A DNA stretch of 64,000 nucleotides. Source: Muscardinus avellanarius. Taxonomy: Eukaryota > Chordata > Mammalia > Rodentia > Gliridae. The notes beneath the pieces were generated by a model, which made no database searches, was not told the origin of the DNA, and saw nothing but the letters and a program-made list of their open reading frames with translations. Below are positions 1 to 11,041 of this stretch, piece after piece. The position numbers and the translations under genes were made by a program. Numbering within the stretch: position 1 is the stretch's first letter; every line of letters starts with the position of its first letter. The stretch covers positions 28,477,099-28,541,098 of the forward strand of contig OY726569.1 in assembly GCA_963383645.1 (NCBI GenBank), read 5' to 3'.

Positions 1-625
1 GATTTTTGGCTCCAACTAAAAACTCACCCTGGGTTTTGAAATGACCCCAGCAGTTTCCTCTCCTTCCACCCTTCATAAAAGATGGACTTTCTCTGCCTGG
101 CCTCAGTTGAGGTCTCTGGTCTGCTTTCCTGTGCCCTCTCACTTGTTCCAGGGATGGGCAGGAGATAACTTCTTTAGAGCTGCTTTCATGTCAGAGACAA
201 CAAAGGTGGGATGCTGGCCAAGTGCAGCCCCTCCGCTGAGCCTTCCCACGCTGCACTCTTTTCCAAATCGCTTTCTTCTTTTAAAAGTGACTGTGGCTCC
301 TTATGCTTACATTCAGATATAACAGAGAGTTCATCATGAGGCCAGAATCAGGGCTTTCCTCTGGAATATTTTTCACAGGCTAACAATAAGTTAGAAGCTT
401 GCAGGCAGCTCAGAAATGGATTCTTGGGCCATAATTCCATCTATGGAAACTCTCATGGGCAAGGTTGAGAGGCGTTCTGATTACACCACACTTTGTAGAG
501 GATTAGAGGGAGGGGGTAAAAGCATGCTGAGGAAAAGCAAAACCATGGGTAAGAAGGAAGATTTCTGGGTGATCTACTAGGAAAGCAGGTTAACAAGAGG
601 AAGGGTCCAGGAAAATAGGCACTGG
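1..625. other. Sequence upstream of TRAJ29, no gene seen
   Basis: No J-type RSS, FGxG frame or splice donor pairing is visible here, and no clear SINE. The 93-residue open frame near the left edge has no recognisable domain and is treated as chance. TRAJ30 and higher-numbered segments would lie to the left of the window. Confidence 0.6.
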
Positions 626-653
626 GGTTTTTGTTGTGAAGTCGATGACTGTG

Positions 654-713
654 GGAATACAGGAAACAGAGAGCTCATCTTTGGAAGGGGCACAAGACTT
701 TCAGTGATAGCAA
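654..713 (+). CDS. TRAJ29: TRAJ29 joining segment
   Basis: This J exon is joined to a V-alpha segment by RAG and supplies the end of CDR3 plus framework 4 of the TCR alpha chain. It reads NTGNRELIFGRGTRLSVIA with a canonical FGRG motif. The RSS lies directly upstream: a perfect nonamer GGTTTTTGT at 626-634, a 12-bp spacer and heptamer GACTGTG at 647-653. The donor GTAAGT follows at 714. It matches human TRAJ29 closely (NSGNTPLVFGKGTRLSVIA). All elements look functional. Confidence 0.93.
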
Positions 714-814
714 GTAAGTGCTCCTGGCCTTCCCTGGTTTGATCAACAATGACTTCTTCTCTTAAAAGAGCTTCCAGTGTACCTAGAAATGGGTTTGCCC
801 CCAAAAAAGGCATG

Positions 815-905
815 TTAGGGGATAGATGGGAGAGTAGCTCAGCGGTCAAGCAAATGCTTGGCTTGCACGAGGCCCTGAATTCACTCCCCACTCTGCTATA
901 AATCA
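815..905 (+). repeat. ID-type SINE monomer
   Basis: A tRNA-Ala-like unit with an A box (GAGTAGCTCAGCGGTCAAGC), a GCTTGCACGAGG loop and a degenerate B box. It lacks the B1-like left half seen in most SINEs of the window. Confidence 0.6.
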
Positions 906-907
906 GA

Positions 908-1100
908 ATCAACTACGCGTGCTGCCACACCTGTAATCCAAGTACTTTGGAGACTGATACAGGAGGATCAGAGGTTCAAAGCCAACCTTAGCAACTTAGC
1001 TAGATCTGTTTCAGAACAAAAAAATAAAAAGGACTGGGGGTGTAGCCCAGAAGTAGAATGTCCCTAGGTTAAATCCCCAGTACCAAAAGTAAATAAAGAA
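908..1100 (+). repeat. Dimeric B1-like/ID SINE
   Basis: The left half carries ACCTGTAATCCAAGTACTTT and CAGGAGGATCAGAGGTTCAAA. The right half carries GGGGGTGTAGCCCAGAAGTAG and ends CCCCAGTACCAAAA. This dimer structure is typical of squirrel-lineage SINEs. Confidence 0.85.
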
Positions 1101-1559
1101 GTGAGAAGCCAGTTGGTCAGTCATGAGCAAGCACAGAATGGGGCCCCCACTGCACTCTCCTCGGCTCTCCCAGCTTATTCTGACCACAAGTCCTGGCCCG
1201 TTTCCTCCTCTGATCCCAGAAGACCAAAGCCTTAGCACAGAGAACCCGAGGCTCATAGCCTGGAGGAGGAACATAGAAAGGCTTGTCCATTTTTAAATAC
1301 ATTGTAATTTTCTACTCAATGTTATGATTAATTTTAACTTGCCTAAAAATAGATTTTAAAAAATTGTTGTGACCAATTCCAATTATAGAAAATGACAATA
1401 TTCACCTTGACCTTTTCATTCAATGTCTGTTTCCTCCCAAAAAATGATCACTGAGACTGGTTTGGTGTCTTGTGATGAGTATGTTGATGTGAAATGCCCT
1501 GTGTTCAAGTAGGGAAGCTTACAAGGGATAGGGCTAGAATTGCACGCTGCAGGATTCCA

Positions 1560-1875
1560 AATACAGGTTGTATATCCCTTTTCTGAAATACTCAGGGCCA
1601 GAAATGTTTCGTATTTTGGAATTTTTCATATCCATATTGAGCTTATCTGAGGGATGGAACCGAGCCTAAACACAAACTCAGTTATGTCTCATATACGCCC
1701 TGTATACCTAGCCTGAAGGTGATTTTATGTGATATTTTTATTGCACTCCATTTTAACCGACACATCACTTGAGATCAAGCATGGAATTTTCCACCAGTGG
1801 CAGCATGTCAGCACTTAGAAAGCTTCAAACTTTGGAGCATTCTAGCTTTCAGTTTGGGGATTAGGAATGATCACC
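1560..1875 (+). mobile_element. Ancient non-autonomous DNA transposon relic (probably Tigger-type)
   Basis: Begins TACAGGTTGTATATCC and runs through TTTCGTATTTTGGAATTTTTC to AGTTTGGGGATTAGG. This resembles a widespread mammalian repeat whose ends read CAGGTTGAATATCC and GGATGCTCAACCTG. The family name is from memory. The match is diverged and the 3' inverted end is eroded. Confidence 0.5.
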
Positions 1876-2203
1876 TGTAAATATAAGAAACAGTTACTTG
1901 AAAATACAGGCTGTTGGTAAAGGAAACCCTTAAAAACTAGGAGCTCTTAAAAGACAGGTCTTTGGTCAGAAAGCACCTTGGCTGAACACAAGAGGATGGG
2001 CTAGGTGACTTCCGAAAGTCCAGCCAGGCCTCTAGGACACTGGGGACTGAGTCCCTTTACCAGCGAGCTCTGGAATGAATGTCCGCTTCTTTCGCCTGTT
2101 GTCTGGTTGTTGTGACATTAGAACTTTTCTCAGAGCTGATCCTGTGCTGTGGTCTGATTCGCTCAACATCTGTGGGGTTTTTGCAAAGAAAGGAAGCTCA
2201 GTG

Positions 2204-2269
2204 TATACTCTGGAGTCGGGGGTTACCAGCTCACTTTCGGGAAGGGCACCAAACTCTCAGTCACACCAA
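2204..2269 (+). CDS. TRAJ28: TRAJ28 joining segment
   Basis: The coding frame ends GYQLTFGKGTKLSVTP, preceded by YSGVG, against human YSGAGSYQLTFGKGTKLSVIP. Nonamer GGTTTTTGC lies at 2176-2184, the spacer is 12 bp, and heptamer CTCAGTG at 2197-2203 has one change from CACAGTG. The donor GTAAGT is at 2270. It looks functional. Confidence 0.93.
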
Positions 2270-2857
2270 GTAAGTGCTTCTTTCTGGCTAATTATTTTTC
2301 CCAAGAAGCCCATCTTCCATCACACAGAAGCTGTCAAAACACAGGTGGTGTTTTCTTTGCTTGGTTTGTGTTGGGTGGTTCGTGATACCAGTTGGAAAAC
2401 AAGATGGTTAATGCACACATTCCCTGGGGCGCTGTACTTGGGCTTTTAATATCCATGTAGTCTCTCCCTGAGAAAATATGTTGACCCTCCATGAAAAGCA
2501 AGGTCCAGGGAAAGGGAGGAAGAAAGGCAAGAACTGGTTGAAATAGACAAAAGGCCTGCAGAAAAAAGCAACCAACAATCTGGGGATCCTGAGAGACAGA
2601 ATGGGGGCCACTTGGTGTGAATTTCCCAGGAGACGCTCCCGCCAAGGCCTGTTCTTTCAAGGAAAATGACGGCAAATAGAATCCAGGCTGGAAAGTTGTT
2701 AGTTATTAGCATTCCTCCCACGTTCTAACCTAATTACAAGGAGATTGTTTTGGCCATGGGCAGTCATTTCGGGTTTTGTTTCGCTGCCTGCCCTCCCCTT
2801 CCACCTGTCTTCCTAGAAGCCCCAGTCAAGGTTACCGCACTAGCACGGAGCACTGTG

Positions 2858-2916
2858 TAACTCCAATACAGGCAAATTAACCTTTGGGGACGGGACCACT
2901 CTCACTGTGAAGCCAA
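2858..2916 (+). CDS. TRAJ27: TRAJ27 joining segment
   Basis: Reads NSNTGKLTFGDGTTLTVKP, close to human NTNAGKSTFGDGTTLTVKP. The heptamer CACTGTG at 2851-2857 is perfect. The nonamer at 2830-2838 (GGTTACCGC) is weak, which may lower its use. The donor GTAAGT is at 2917. Confidence 0.93.
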
Positions 2917-3589
2917 GTAAGTTGCGTTCTTCTTTGCCTGGGCCTTTAGGGGCAATCAATCAAATCATTAGTTTGAAAAATACTTTAATCCTGTGCATCT
3001 GCTTGGGCTCTTTATTAATGTTCTTTCCCCAGGCCAGAGAGAGCTGGTTCTCTTCCCTGGTTTAAAATGAGATGGAGCACATGTGTGCGCACACTCTCTT
3101 GCCCTAGCTCACCGTGAGGGCTCTCAGGAGCATACACAACAATTTGAAAGAAATAGAAATAAAAAACAATAATTGAGCCAACGAGGATGTCAGGAGAGAC
3201 CCCCAGAGGACCCAGCACCCCTCTTCCCAGCAGGATTCCTGGCCATACGAGATGCTCTCCGGCTCTGTCTGATGCTCAAGAGCAGGAAATTCCTCAGCTT
3301 CTTGCTATAGTCAACCAAAATTTAGCAACTGTTGCTGCCAGCAAGTACTTTCTCACATCTGACATTCCTCGTCCTACTGTAATTTAAGTCTCTGTCTAAA
3401 AAGAGCCACTAGAACTCTACATCTGGACTAAGAATAAAATATATGCCATATGGGTTTGATCCCCAGCACTGAAAAAAAAAATCTGCTATAGAATGTGAGG
3501 TTCAGTACTGAGTCCACTTCTGCAGTGGCTCTAAGATGCCACAGGTCTCCTCTGGTCACCTTGAGCTCAAGGGATTATGCATTCAGCAG

Positions 3590-3810
3590 GAGAGCCTGAG
3601 CTCTGGAGACAGCAAAACCTGGATTCAAGTCCTTGTTCCGCTAGTTAAATGGCTCTGTAACCATGGGCAAGTTACTTAACCTCTCTGTCAGTTTCCCAAT
3701 CCATAAAATGAAAGCAAAAACATACCTACCTTGCTGAGTGGTTGTAAGGATCAAATAAAATAATGTGGCTAAAATATTTAGCATAGTGCCCAGAACATAG
3801 GAAGAGCCCG
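3590..3810 (+). repeat. MIR element
   Basis: Shows the hallmark MIR series: GGATTCAAGTCC, GGGCAAGTTACTTAACCTCTCTG, TAAAATG and ATAATGTGGCTAAAATATTTAGCATAGTGCC. It is an ancient tRNA-derived SINE shared by mammals. The underlined core is broken into short motifs here; the whole stretch is one continuous element. Confidence 0.85.
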
Positions 3811-4938
3811 TTAAGCCCCAGCTATTAACAATAATGATAAGCATCGTCTCTAGTGCACAGCAGAGCCTTCGCTGCACCCCGTGGGCCCTTCCGCCAAGGC
3901 TCTATCGTGCATCAGGAGCAGAGCTGGAAGAGGAGGGCGGGTGGAGAATGCCAACCTGTTCTGTGAAATCCTCCACCTGGGATTTGAAAGTGGAAATAGA
4001 AAGAGTCTTGACTAATTTAAATACAAAACCATCCGCATGTCAAAGGCAGAGGAGAGGTTTCTGCAGAGGGCCCCATGGCGGGGGCTCTGGTGGCCACGCA
4101 TGGGAACCTGGTTCACCTGCTGCCAGGCAGGCGGTGCGGGGACTGAAACCTCCACCCCAGTGTGACTGCGCCCAAGGGGCCTGACCCCTTCCCAAGAGAG
4201 GAACAGTGGCAAACAGAGATGGGCACTCCGAGAGGGAAAAGCAATCTGTCCCCAAACTGTCCTACTCTTGTGGGAGGAGATGCTCTGGAGAAATGCAGCT
4301 CCTGAAACGAGCCACTGATCCCGAACCTGGAGAGAGGATCAGAAAAGCCAAAGAAAAGAGGGTGAAGGTCACAGAACAAAAAGGGAAACGGAGTCCCGTT
4401 TCTAAATGTGGGAGAGAAGCATGAGAAGATGAAGGGGCTGTGCTCCAGCGGCGCCAGGACGGGCTGGCGTTGCAGGACGCGGGCGAGGTTAGCGGGGAAA
4501 CCTTCCTAATAGGTTTCTGAGCGGTGAAAATGAGCTGTCAGGAGCCCTTGCCAGAGCACTTTCTCCAGAGGGTTTTTGAAAGGAGATAGACACCCTCCTA
4601 TCAGGGGTGAGTGAAGTGCAGCCCTGCCTGCAGGCAGGAGGAGGAATGAGAACCTCTTCAAGCCTCTTCCAGCCCCCGGAGCCTCTCTGTGAAAAGACCC
4701 AGGCTCATTAATGCAGGGCTGCAGCCTTTGGGACTCCGGGTGGGTGGCTGTTGGGGGACCTTTGTTTGCTTGGCTCCCAAACTCCCTTTATTCTCAGGAC
4801 TCAACAGGACACATGGGCTGCCTTTTTCACCCTAAAGCCAAAAACACAGACTCAGAGTCCAGGATCATGTGCAGCGTTGAGCTCTGGCATGTCGGGAGGA
4901 AGGTCTAGTAGGTTTTTGCTGAGCCTGGAAACACTGTG

Positions 4939-4998
4939 GGAATAACTATGCTCAGGGACTGAGCTTCGGTCCTGGAACCAGACTGTCTGTGCTACCCA
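4939..4998 (+). CDS. TRAJ26: TRAJ26 joining segment
   Basis: Reads NNYAQGLSFGPGTRLSVLP, with the FGPG and LSVLP signature of human TRAJ26. The RSS is excellent: nonamer GGTTTTTGC at 4911-4919, 12-bp spacer, heptamer CACTGTG at 4932-4938. The donor is GTGAGT at 4999. Confidence 0.94.
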
Positions 4999-5268
4999 GT
5001 GAGTACGGGGGGAAGAGGAGATGCGTCCCGTGCTCAGCGTGGGGGTGAGCTGGGGCCTCGAGCCCACTGTGACCTCAGGAGCAGTGATGGAGAGGAAGGT
5101 AGATGGGGTGAGGGACAGAGTCCATGAGGACAACGGGAGCGGGAGGGAGCTTGTGGGGAGGGAAGTGTCTGCACTGAGCTGAGGAAAGGCATCCGAGGTC
5201 CCCTCCCCAAGGGCTCTGTGTGGGGAAAGCTGAGCCGGCAGGTTTTTGGTGCTGAGATAATCACTGTG

Positions 5269-5328
5269 GGGGAGGACAAGGCTTCTCCTTTATCTTTGGG
5301 AAGGGGACAAGGCTGCTTGTCAAGCCAA
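5269..5328 (+). CDS. TRAJ25: TRAJ25 joining segment
   Basis: Reads GGQGFSFIFGKGTRLLVKP, nearly identical to human TRAJ25. Nonamer GGTTTTTGG lies at 5241-5249 and heptamer CACTGTG at 5262-5268 with a 12-bp spacer. The donor GTAAGT is at 5329. It lies about 270 bp after TRAJ26. Confidence 0.95.
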
Positions 5329-5429
5329 GTAAGTGGCATGTAATTTGAATTGTGTGCTGAATATGAGTATCTCCAAGAGGAAGGCCTGCTGTCTTTTCCC
5401 TCCTTGGATGGGAAGGACATTAAAAGGGT

Positions 5430-5612
5430 GGCAAACCAGAGCGATAGCCTGGAATGCCAGCACTTAAGAAGCTGAGACAGGAGGATTGCAGGTTCAAGAA
5501 CAGTCTTGGCAACTTAGCAAGATCCTGTTTCAAATTCAAAAGGGAGGGGGGTGTAGCTCGCAGGTAGAATGCCCCTGAGTTCAATCCCAAATATCACATA
5601 CACATAAAAAAA
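5430..5612 (+). repeat. Dimeric B1-like/ID SINE
   Basis: Includes GCTGAGACAGGAGGATTGCA, a GATCCTGTTTCAAA junction and the ID half GGGTGTAGCTCGCAGGTAG ending GTTCAATCCC. Confidence 0.85.
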
Positions 5613-5769
5613 AGGGTGTCTAACCTTGTCACCTTCTTCATCCTTGAAGGGAGCTCTGGGAAGGCTAGAGGGGGAAAAGCCCACCAGGACCCCACAATAA
5701 CCCGGCCTCAGGTCCATCCCTCTGCCAGACTTTCAATAAATAAAACCATGTGATATTAAGGTCTTCCTA

Positions 5770-5880
5770 GCAGGTGACACCAGCATAGTTATCCCCACTT
5801 GACAGATGGCAAAACTGAGGTAAGTAAAAGCCAGTGATTAATACTGTCCCAACAGGGACAGAAAGCAGGGATCTGGTTTT
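5770..5880 (-). repeat. MIR fragment
   Basis: Contains ATCCCCACTTGACAGATGGC and AAACTGAGG, the reverse-strand MIR signature, followed by a degraded tail. Confidence 0.6.
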
Positions 5881-6216
5881 TCCACCAGACTCATGAACCC
5901 CAAACACCAGGTTATTAAAACGTGAGAATGAGTGTGGCAGCGAGCTAGGGGCCGAGCTCCAGCGGCATGGGCACGGGCTCAGCGCCAGGTGAACCTCATC
6001 TGTGCAGAGGCCCACGCCTGCGCCAGGCTTCCTTAACCCCAGTAGCACCGCTCTCTGGCCGCCCTGCCCAGGAAACACGCTCTGGGCACACGCCATCCTT
6101 GGTGTCCTGGATAAAGAGAAATTAAAAGAGAAGGGGGGGAGCTTGTATCTCATATGAGGCAGTTGCCTCGTTTCGTAGCAAGATTGTTTCCCCATGAGCA
6201 GTTTGTCTTCATTTAG

Positions 6217-6360
<144 letters not shown>

Positions 6361-6705
6361 TGATTTTAACCCTCGCATGCTGAGTATTTCTAGCTGAGCC
6401 GAAACACATGGGAAGAAAGGATGTCATTTCCTGGAACTATAATATCCAGAACCACCAGGTGAAAATGAGAGAACAGTTTGGTGTTAAATAGAACATTTTT
6501 GGAGAACAGGTATTCTCATTATTCTCTATCAGTCCCCTGTGTGTGAATACCTCCATTCCCCTTAAAAAATAAAAGTACCAATGGAAGAGTATAACCATGA
6601 TTCGCGCTGTGGCGTGGGAGCGATCGGCTGTGGATTTGGGGGTGGAGGATTAGAAATGTGTTCAGGCAGATTGGATGTGTTTTTGACAGGGTATGTAACA
6701 CAGTG

Positions 6706-6768
6706 TGAATTATAACCAGGGAGGAAAGCTTATCTTCGGACAGGGAACCAAGTTATCTGTGAAGCCCA
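6706..6768 (+). CDS. TRAJ23: TRAJ23 joining segment
   Basis: Reads NYNQGGKLIFGQGTKLSVKP, close to human TRAJ23. Nonamer TGTTTTTGA at 6678-6686, 12-bp spacer, heptamer CACAGTG at 6699-6705, donor GTAAGT at 6769. All parts look intact. Confidence 0.94.
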
Positions 6769-6769
6769 G

Positions 6770-8255
6770 TAAGTATAAAATTGTATATCTGGATTAAGCA
6801 ATGTCTGTGGATTAAGGGCTGATTTAGACCCAATTATACAGTATATGAAGAATGCTTAGAAAGGAAGAAAGAGCGGCGAGTAAGAGGCCAAAACCTCCTG
6901 GCTAGCACCTGGCACCTCCGTGCAGAATAAGCCATGTAGGGATGTCTCTGGGAATTGCTCATACAATATATGTGTTGGGACTAAAGATGTATGACTGATT
7001 ACTTGGGGCATTGGCTAGGATCATGGCCCTGGATTTGTGCAGTAATCAGTGACATGATGTCTAATTCCTCGGTAAGCCCTCTAAGGCATATTCTCATTGG
7101 CTGAGATGATGTCAAGGTCTAAAAGGAAACTCGTAAATAATCATCATTAACCAAAATAAGAGTGATTAGTCTGTCAAAATCTGAAACTCACTGGGAAAAA
7201 TATATATATTTTTCTTCTTCTTGTTTCTGAGACTTTAGGCCAAAAATTTATACACCATAGCTTCACTGAGCAGAGGAAATCGTTCAATTGATCATCCTTT
7301 CTGATTATCTTCATTTATAATAAAAAAGAAAAAAAACGGGACCCAAAGAAGGGACTAATTATCACACCATAGCCAGTGTGTTGCTGAGCTGGGGCTGGAC
7401 CTGGAGTGTCTGGTCTGAAGTCTGAGGAGACCACAGGATTCATCTGACAAATGCTCTTGTGCACCTATGGTGTACAAGGCTCAGCATTCAGACTAGGAGC
7501 CGGGTGGTGGGGGGGACCCCAGTGTGATGGGTCCTAGAGGAACTTACATGCAGGGGCGGATCCCATTTTTTCTCCCTGACATGACAATGCACATCCTGAT
7601 CCTTCTTGGGCTTTACCCTTTTCTGCCATCCTCACTATGTTAGGAAATATTAAAATTGATTTTTGTTGCAGCTTCAAAGTCCTTTAGAAGATAAATCAGC
7701 ATAGATAGCACTTTAGTAATGAGAAAGAATATAGCCCAAAAGTGAAGTCGAAAACTAGCAACTTCCCTGATAATCTGATCATTATAAAATTATTTTATCA
7801 ATGTGAAACTGGTGGCCAAATTAACTAGACAATCCCAGCTCTAGGCCTATGCCATTTAGACACCGTCCACTCAGACTAAGAAGGACTCAAGAATTTGGAC
7901 AGTTCCCTGGTAATATAGCCCAGTGGTGCCCACAATGGAAATGTTCTTTGTTTTGGACTTTTCAAGTCTCCTTAGAGGAAAAGATCTGAATGCCGGTTTG
8001 CCATCCAAAAGCAAAGAGCGTTTGCTCTACATACATTTAGAAACATACGTTTGATGCTTAGAACTCCGTAGTAGAAAATGGAAAGCAAGATTTAAAGGAA
8101 ATGGGACTGTAAAGACAAAGAAGGAATCATTCAGAACTTTTAGACTGTCAACTTGGTTACTCCAGACCAAACGCAGATTGACAGTGATCCAGGCCTACTT
8201 CATTAGGTACCTGCTAACACATGACTCTGTTCTCCGCCGACCCAGCCCCTTTGAT
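6770..8255. other. TRAJ23-TRAJ22 interval, no gene seen
   Basis: About 1.5 kb of mostly unique, AT-rich sequence with no RSS/FGxG pair and no young SINE. Bases 7,435-7,560 resemble an L2 3' end (AAATGCTCTTGTGCACCTATGG). No J relic was found. Confidence 0.5.
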
Positions 8256-8285
8256 CTAGTTCTTGTTATTGGGCATATCACAGTG

Positions 8286-8348
8286 TTTCTACTGGATCAG
8301 GCTGGCAGCTGACCTTCGGATCTGGGACCCAACTGGCTGTTGTGCCTG
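8286..8348 (+). CDS. TRAJ22: TRAJ22 joining segment
   Basis: Reads STGSGWQLTFGSGTQLAVVP, comparable to human SSGSARQLTFGSGTQLTVLP. Nonamer AGTTCTTGT at 8258-8266, 12-bp spacer, heptamer CACAGTG at 8279-8285. The donor GTAGGC at 8349 keeps GT but departs from the usual GTAAGT, so splicing may be weaker. Confidence 0.92.
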
Positions 8349-9785
8349 GTAGGCCACCACAATTAAATACTTTTTGTGCTGAATTTTAATCTACAAATGT
8401 AGATTGGACATCTCTGTAACTTAAAGAGCTTGAGGTTGAGGATGAGGGAGGGCCACCAGCAAGGCCTACTAGAAGGGGAAAAGTGAGAAGAGAATTGTCT
8501 ACCAAAGACCAAGACTAAGAAGAGAAGCCACCCTGCCTAGACGATTTTCTGAATAATGGGAGCAGATTCCATAAAGGGGGGCCTGTTTCTCATAATATTT
8601 GCACTAAGAAGCAGACAGAATGCTATATGACAGTTTTACCAAGAACCATCTTGAACCAAATCTAGTTGGCCATCTATGTTTCTAGCTTATTCTAGCTTTT
8701 TTCTCTTTAAGTCTTAAAACACAAGGGTGCCCATTTAGTACATTTAAATGAGACTCTATTTCTGTAGTTCTCTGGTGCCCTTCCAGCAAAGCATTCCTAT
8801 AAAGCACTGCATATCACTTCTACAAGTAAGAACAAGTGAGCCCCTTGCCCTCCAAAACTACACGAGTATTATAATCACTTGGCTTAGACTGAAGTCACCT
8901 CTACTTTATTTCTCATAACTGTGTTCATTTGTTGAGATCTGTTGAAATCTAAAGCGTGTGGGTGTCTAACTGTTGGCACTGAGGTTTTCTTTCTCTTGAA
9001 ATTGTCAGCAAAATATTTTGCCCATAAATAATGTTTCATCTAGACTTGCAAATGACAGCCAACACTGCAGCCTCTTTTTTTTTTTTTTCCTCTTTGTTTA
9101 TTTTTTTTTCCCTGAAGGGAATATACAGGCAGGAAGCAAAAGTAAACCAAAGTGTGGGGGATGGAAGGAGCTGTCGCCACGGACGTTAAAGTACTTTTAG
9201 TTGTATGATGTAGACACTCTGACAGATAGGCTATAGGGATCCTTCTGGATCATACCTGAAGACTCTCCCTGACCACTGGCATGACTCGGGATGTCCTTAA
9301 GAGAAACTCGGGTCTGGTTGTCAAGTACAACCTGGATCCAGGCACAGGGTCTGAAAGAGAAACTTCCAGGTAGCCTGGATGGAAAGGCAGAATAAGGATT
9401 TTCCTCACAGTCAAGTCCCCCTGGGGGGATTTTCACTTATAAATTAGCAAGAGAAAGAGGTAAAGTGTATTTCCTTGTGGCGTCCTTGTTTCAGATGTTG
9501 TATGCAAGGAGCACAGAGGGCACAAGAAAGAACCCAAGCAGAAAACTAAAGAAAAGAAATCGATAGAACCATTGAAGAAAATCAGCCGCCCTTATCTTGC
9601 CTGTCTCTGATAACGAATGTGTCTTCTCGGCTCATTCCTCACCTTGGTTCTCGAATTTTCTAGGGAATAGCAAAGAACTGGAGGGTCCGGGTTAGTCTCC
9701 ACCTCACTCGGCCAGTCACCTCTGGATAGTGCGCCTCCCTTTTAAGACATTCAGGGACCTTTTTGTAATGATGTTAAACACAGTG

Positions 9786-9840
9786 AACAACCTTAACAGA
9801 TTTTACTTCGGATCTGGGACCAAACTCAGTGTAAAGCCAA
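9786..9840 (+). CDS. TRAJ21: TRAJ21 joining segment
   Basis: A short J of 55 bp reading NNLNRFYFGSGTKLSVKP, matching human YNFNKFYFGSGTKLNVKP. Nonamer CCTTTTTGT at 9758-9766, heptamer CACAGTG at 9779-9785, donor GTAAGT at 9841. Confidence 0.94.
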
Positions 9841-10134
9841 GTAAGTTGTCTACTAAAGAAACTTACCAGCCCATTACACTAAATCTCTCTCATCAGTCTG
9901 TATTTGTTTTGAGCTCTTTTATTTTATGTTTTGGGTCCTCACTCATAATATTTTATCACTCCTTATTCCTAAGGCTCATGAACAGATAAAAAATATAATT
10001 AAAAATCCTATCATTCCATAAACATTCCAAAACTGTCAACTATGCTCTTAATTATCCTCTATAAGGAAAATCTTCAAAATTTAACTATTGCTACTTTTAC
10101 TAGTTGGCAAAAGAATGTTTAGGTATAAAGTATC

Positions 10135-10330
10135 TATGATACTGGCATGATGGCCCATGATTATAATCCCAGCATTTGGAAGGATGAGACAAGAGGATCT
10201 CAGGGTCAAGGCCAGCCTCAGCAACTTAATGCATCCCTTTTTTAAAATAAAATTTAAAAAGGGCTAGCGGTTTTGCTCAGAGGGCTCCCTTTCAACTTTA
10301 AGTGCTAGACTCAAGTCTAGAGGATAAAAA
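10135..10330 (+). repeat. Dimeric B1-like/ID SINE, diverged
   Basis: Shows GGCATGATGGCCCATGATTATAATCCCAGC-type left-half sequence (read in pieces) and a decayed ID half (GGCTAGCGGTTTTGCTCAGAG). It sits between TRAJ21 and TRAJ19, where TRAJ20 would be expected. Confidence 0.75.
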
Positions 10331-10591
10331 GGTGAGCTCAAACCTGCTTCTTCTATTTTTATTATTTTGATAGCCAAAGAGATAGAGCATCAAATTATTC
10401 ACAAGTTAAAACCTACACTGATATTTACACCTAGAAGATGATGAAGTATGATTTCCCAGTGCAAGAAATGGAAAAATAAAAGGAGCTGTCAGAGAGGAAG
10501 AAAAGGAAAAAAGAGATAAAGAGCAGGCCTGGAGGGAGGACCAGAGGTTGAATGAGGGGAAATGGGGTGATTTTGCAGAGGGTAGATCTGG

Positions 10592-10651
10592 CCTATCAAA
10601 GTTTTTACAAGTTCAGATTTGGAAAGAGATCCATACATAATGTCAGTCCAA
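10592..10651 (+). pseudogene. TRAJ19: TRAJ19, degraded (ORF/pseudogene)
   Basis: The frame YQSFYKFRFGKRSIHNVSP aligns to human TRAJ19 (YQRFYNFTFGKGSKHNVTP). The second glycine of FGxG is Arg (FGKR). The donor is GTCAGT at 10,652 rather than GTAAGT. A nonamer-like GATTTTGCA sits at 10,569-10,577, but the heptamer expected near 10,590 (GGCCTAT) has lost the consensus. With a poor heptamer, altered motif and weak donor it is unlikely to yield normal chains. Human TRAJ19 is also classed as ORF. Confidence 0.82.
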
Positions 10652-10975
10652 GTCAGTGAGCAGCCTTTTATACTGGGAAATAGGCCCAGGGAGCGTCATT
10701 CCTTCCAATTTAAACACTCTCAAAAGGATGTGTAATTGCTTTCTGATGGGAGAGGACTCTGAAGGCAGAAAGACTATTGTTACCACAGATCATGTGTCCC
10801 TTGGGATACAGCCCCTGAGGACGGACCGTCCAGCTTAGACTGCTGGCTGCACAGAAAAAGATTCAAAGCCACTTAAAGAGAATGGAGGTGAATTTTCAGC
10901 TTCATGCCCCACAGCAAGGGAGAGAGAGGATGGAGAGCCTTTAGAGCAGTTCATGTAAAGGGGGCCGGCACTGTG

Positions 10976-11041
10976 CCCACAAAGGATCCTTCTTGGGGAA
11001 GCTGTACTTTGGCAGAGGAACTCAGCTCACTGTCAGGCCTG
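10976..11041 (+). CDS. TRAJ18: TRAJ18 joining segment
   Basis: Reads HKGSFLGKLYFGRG followed by TQLTVRP; human TRAJ18 begins DRGSTLGRLYFGRG. This is the J used by the invariant NKT-cell receptor in human and mouse. Gly, Ser and Leu of the ligand-contact loop are kept, but the contact Arg is Lys and the leading Asp is His. Nonamer AGTTCATGT at 10,948-10,956, heptamer CACTGTG at 10,969-10,975, donor GTGAGT at 11,042. Confidence 0.93.
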
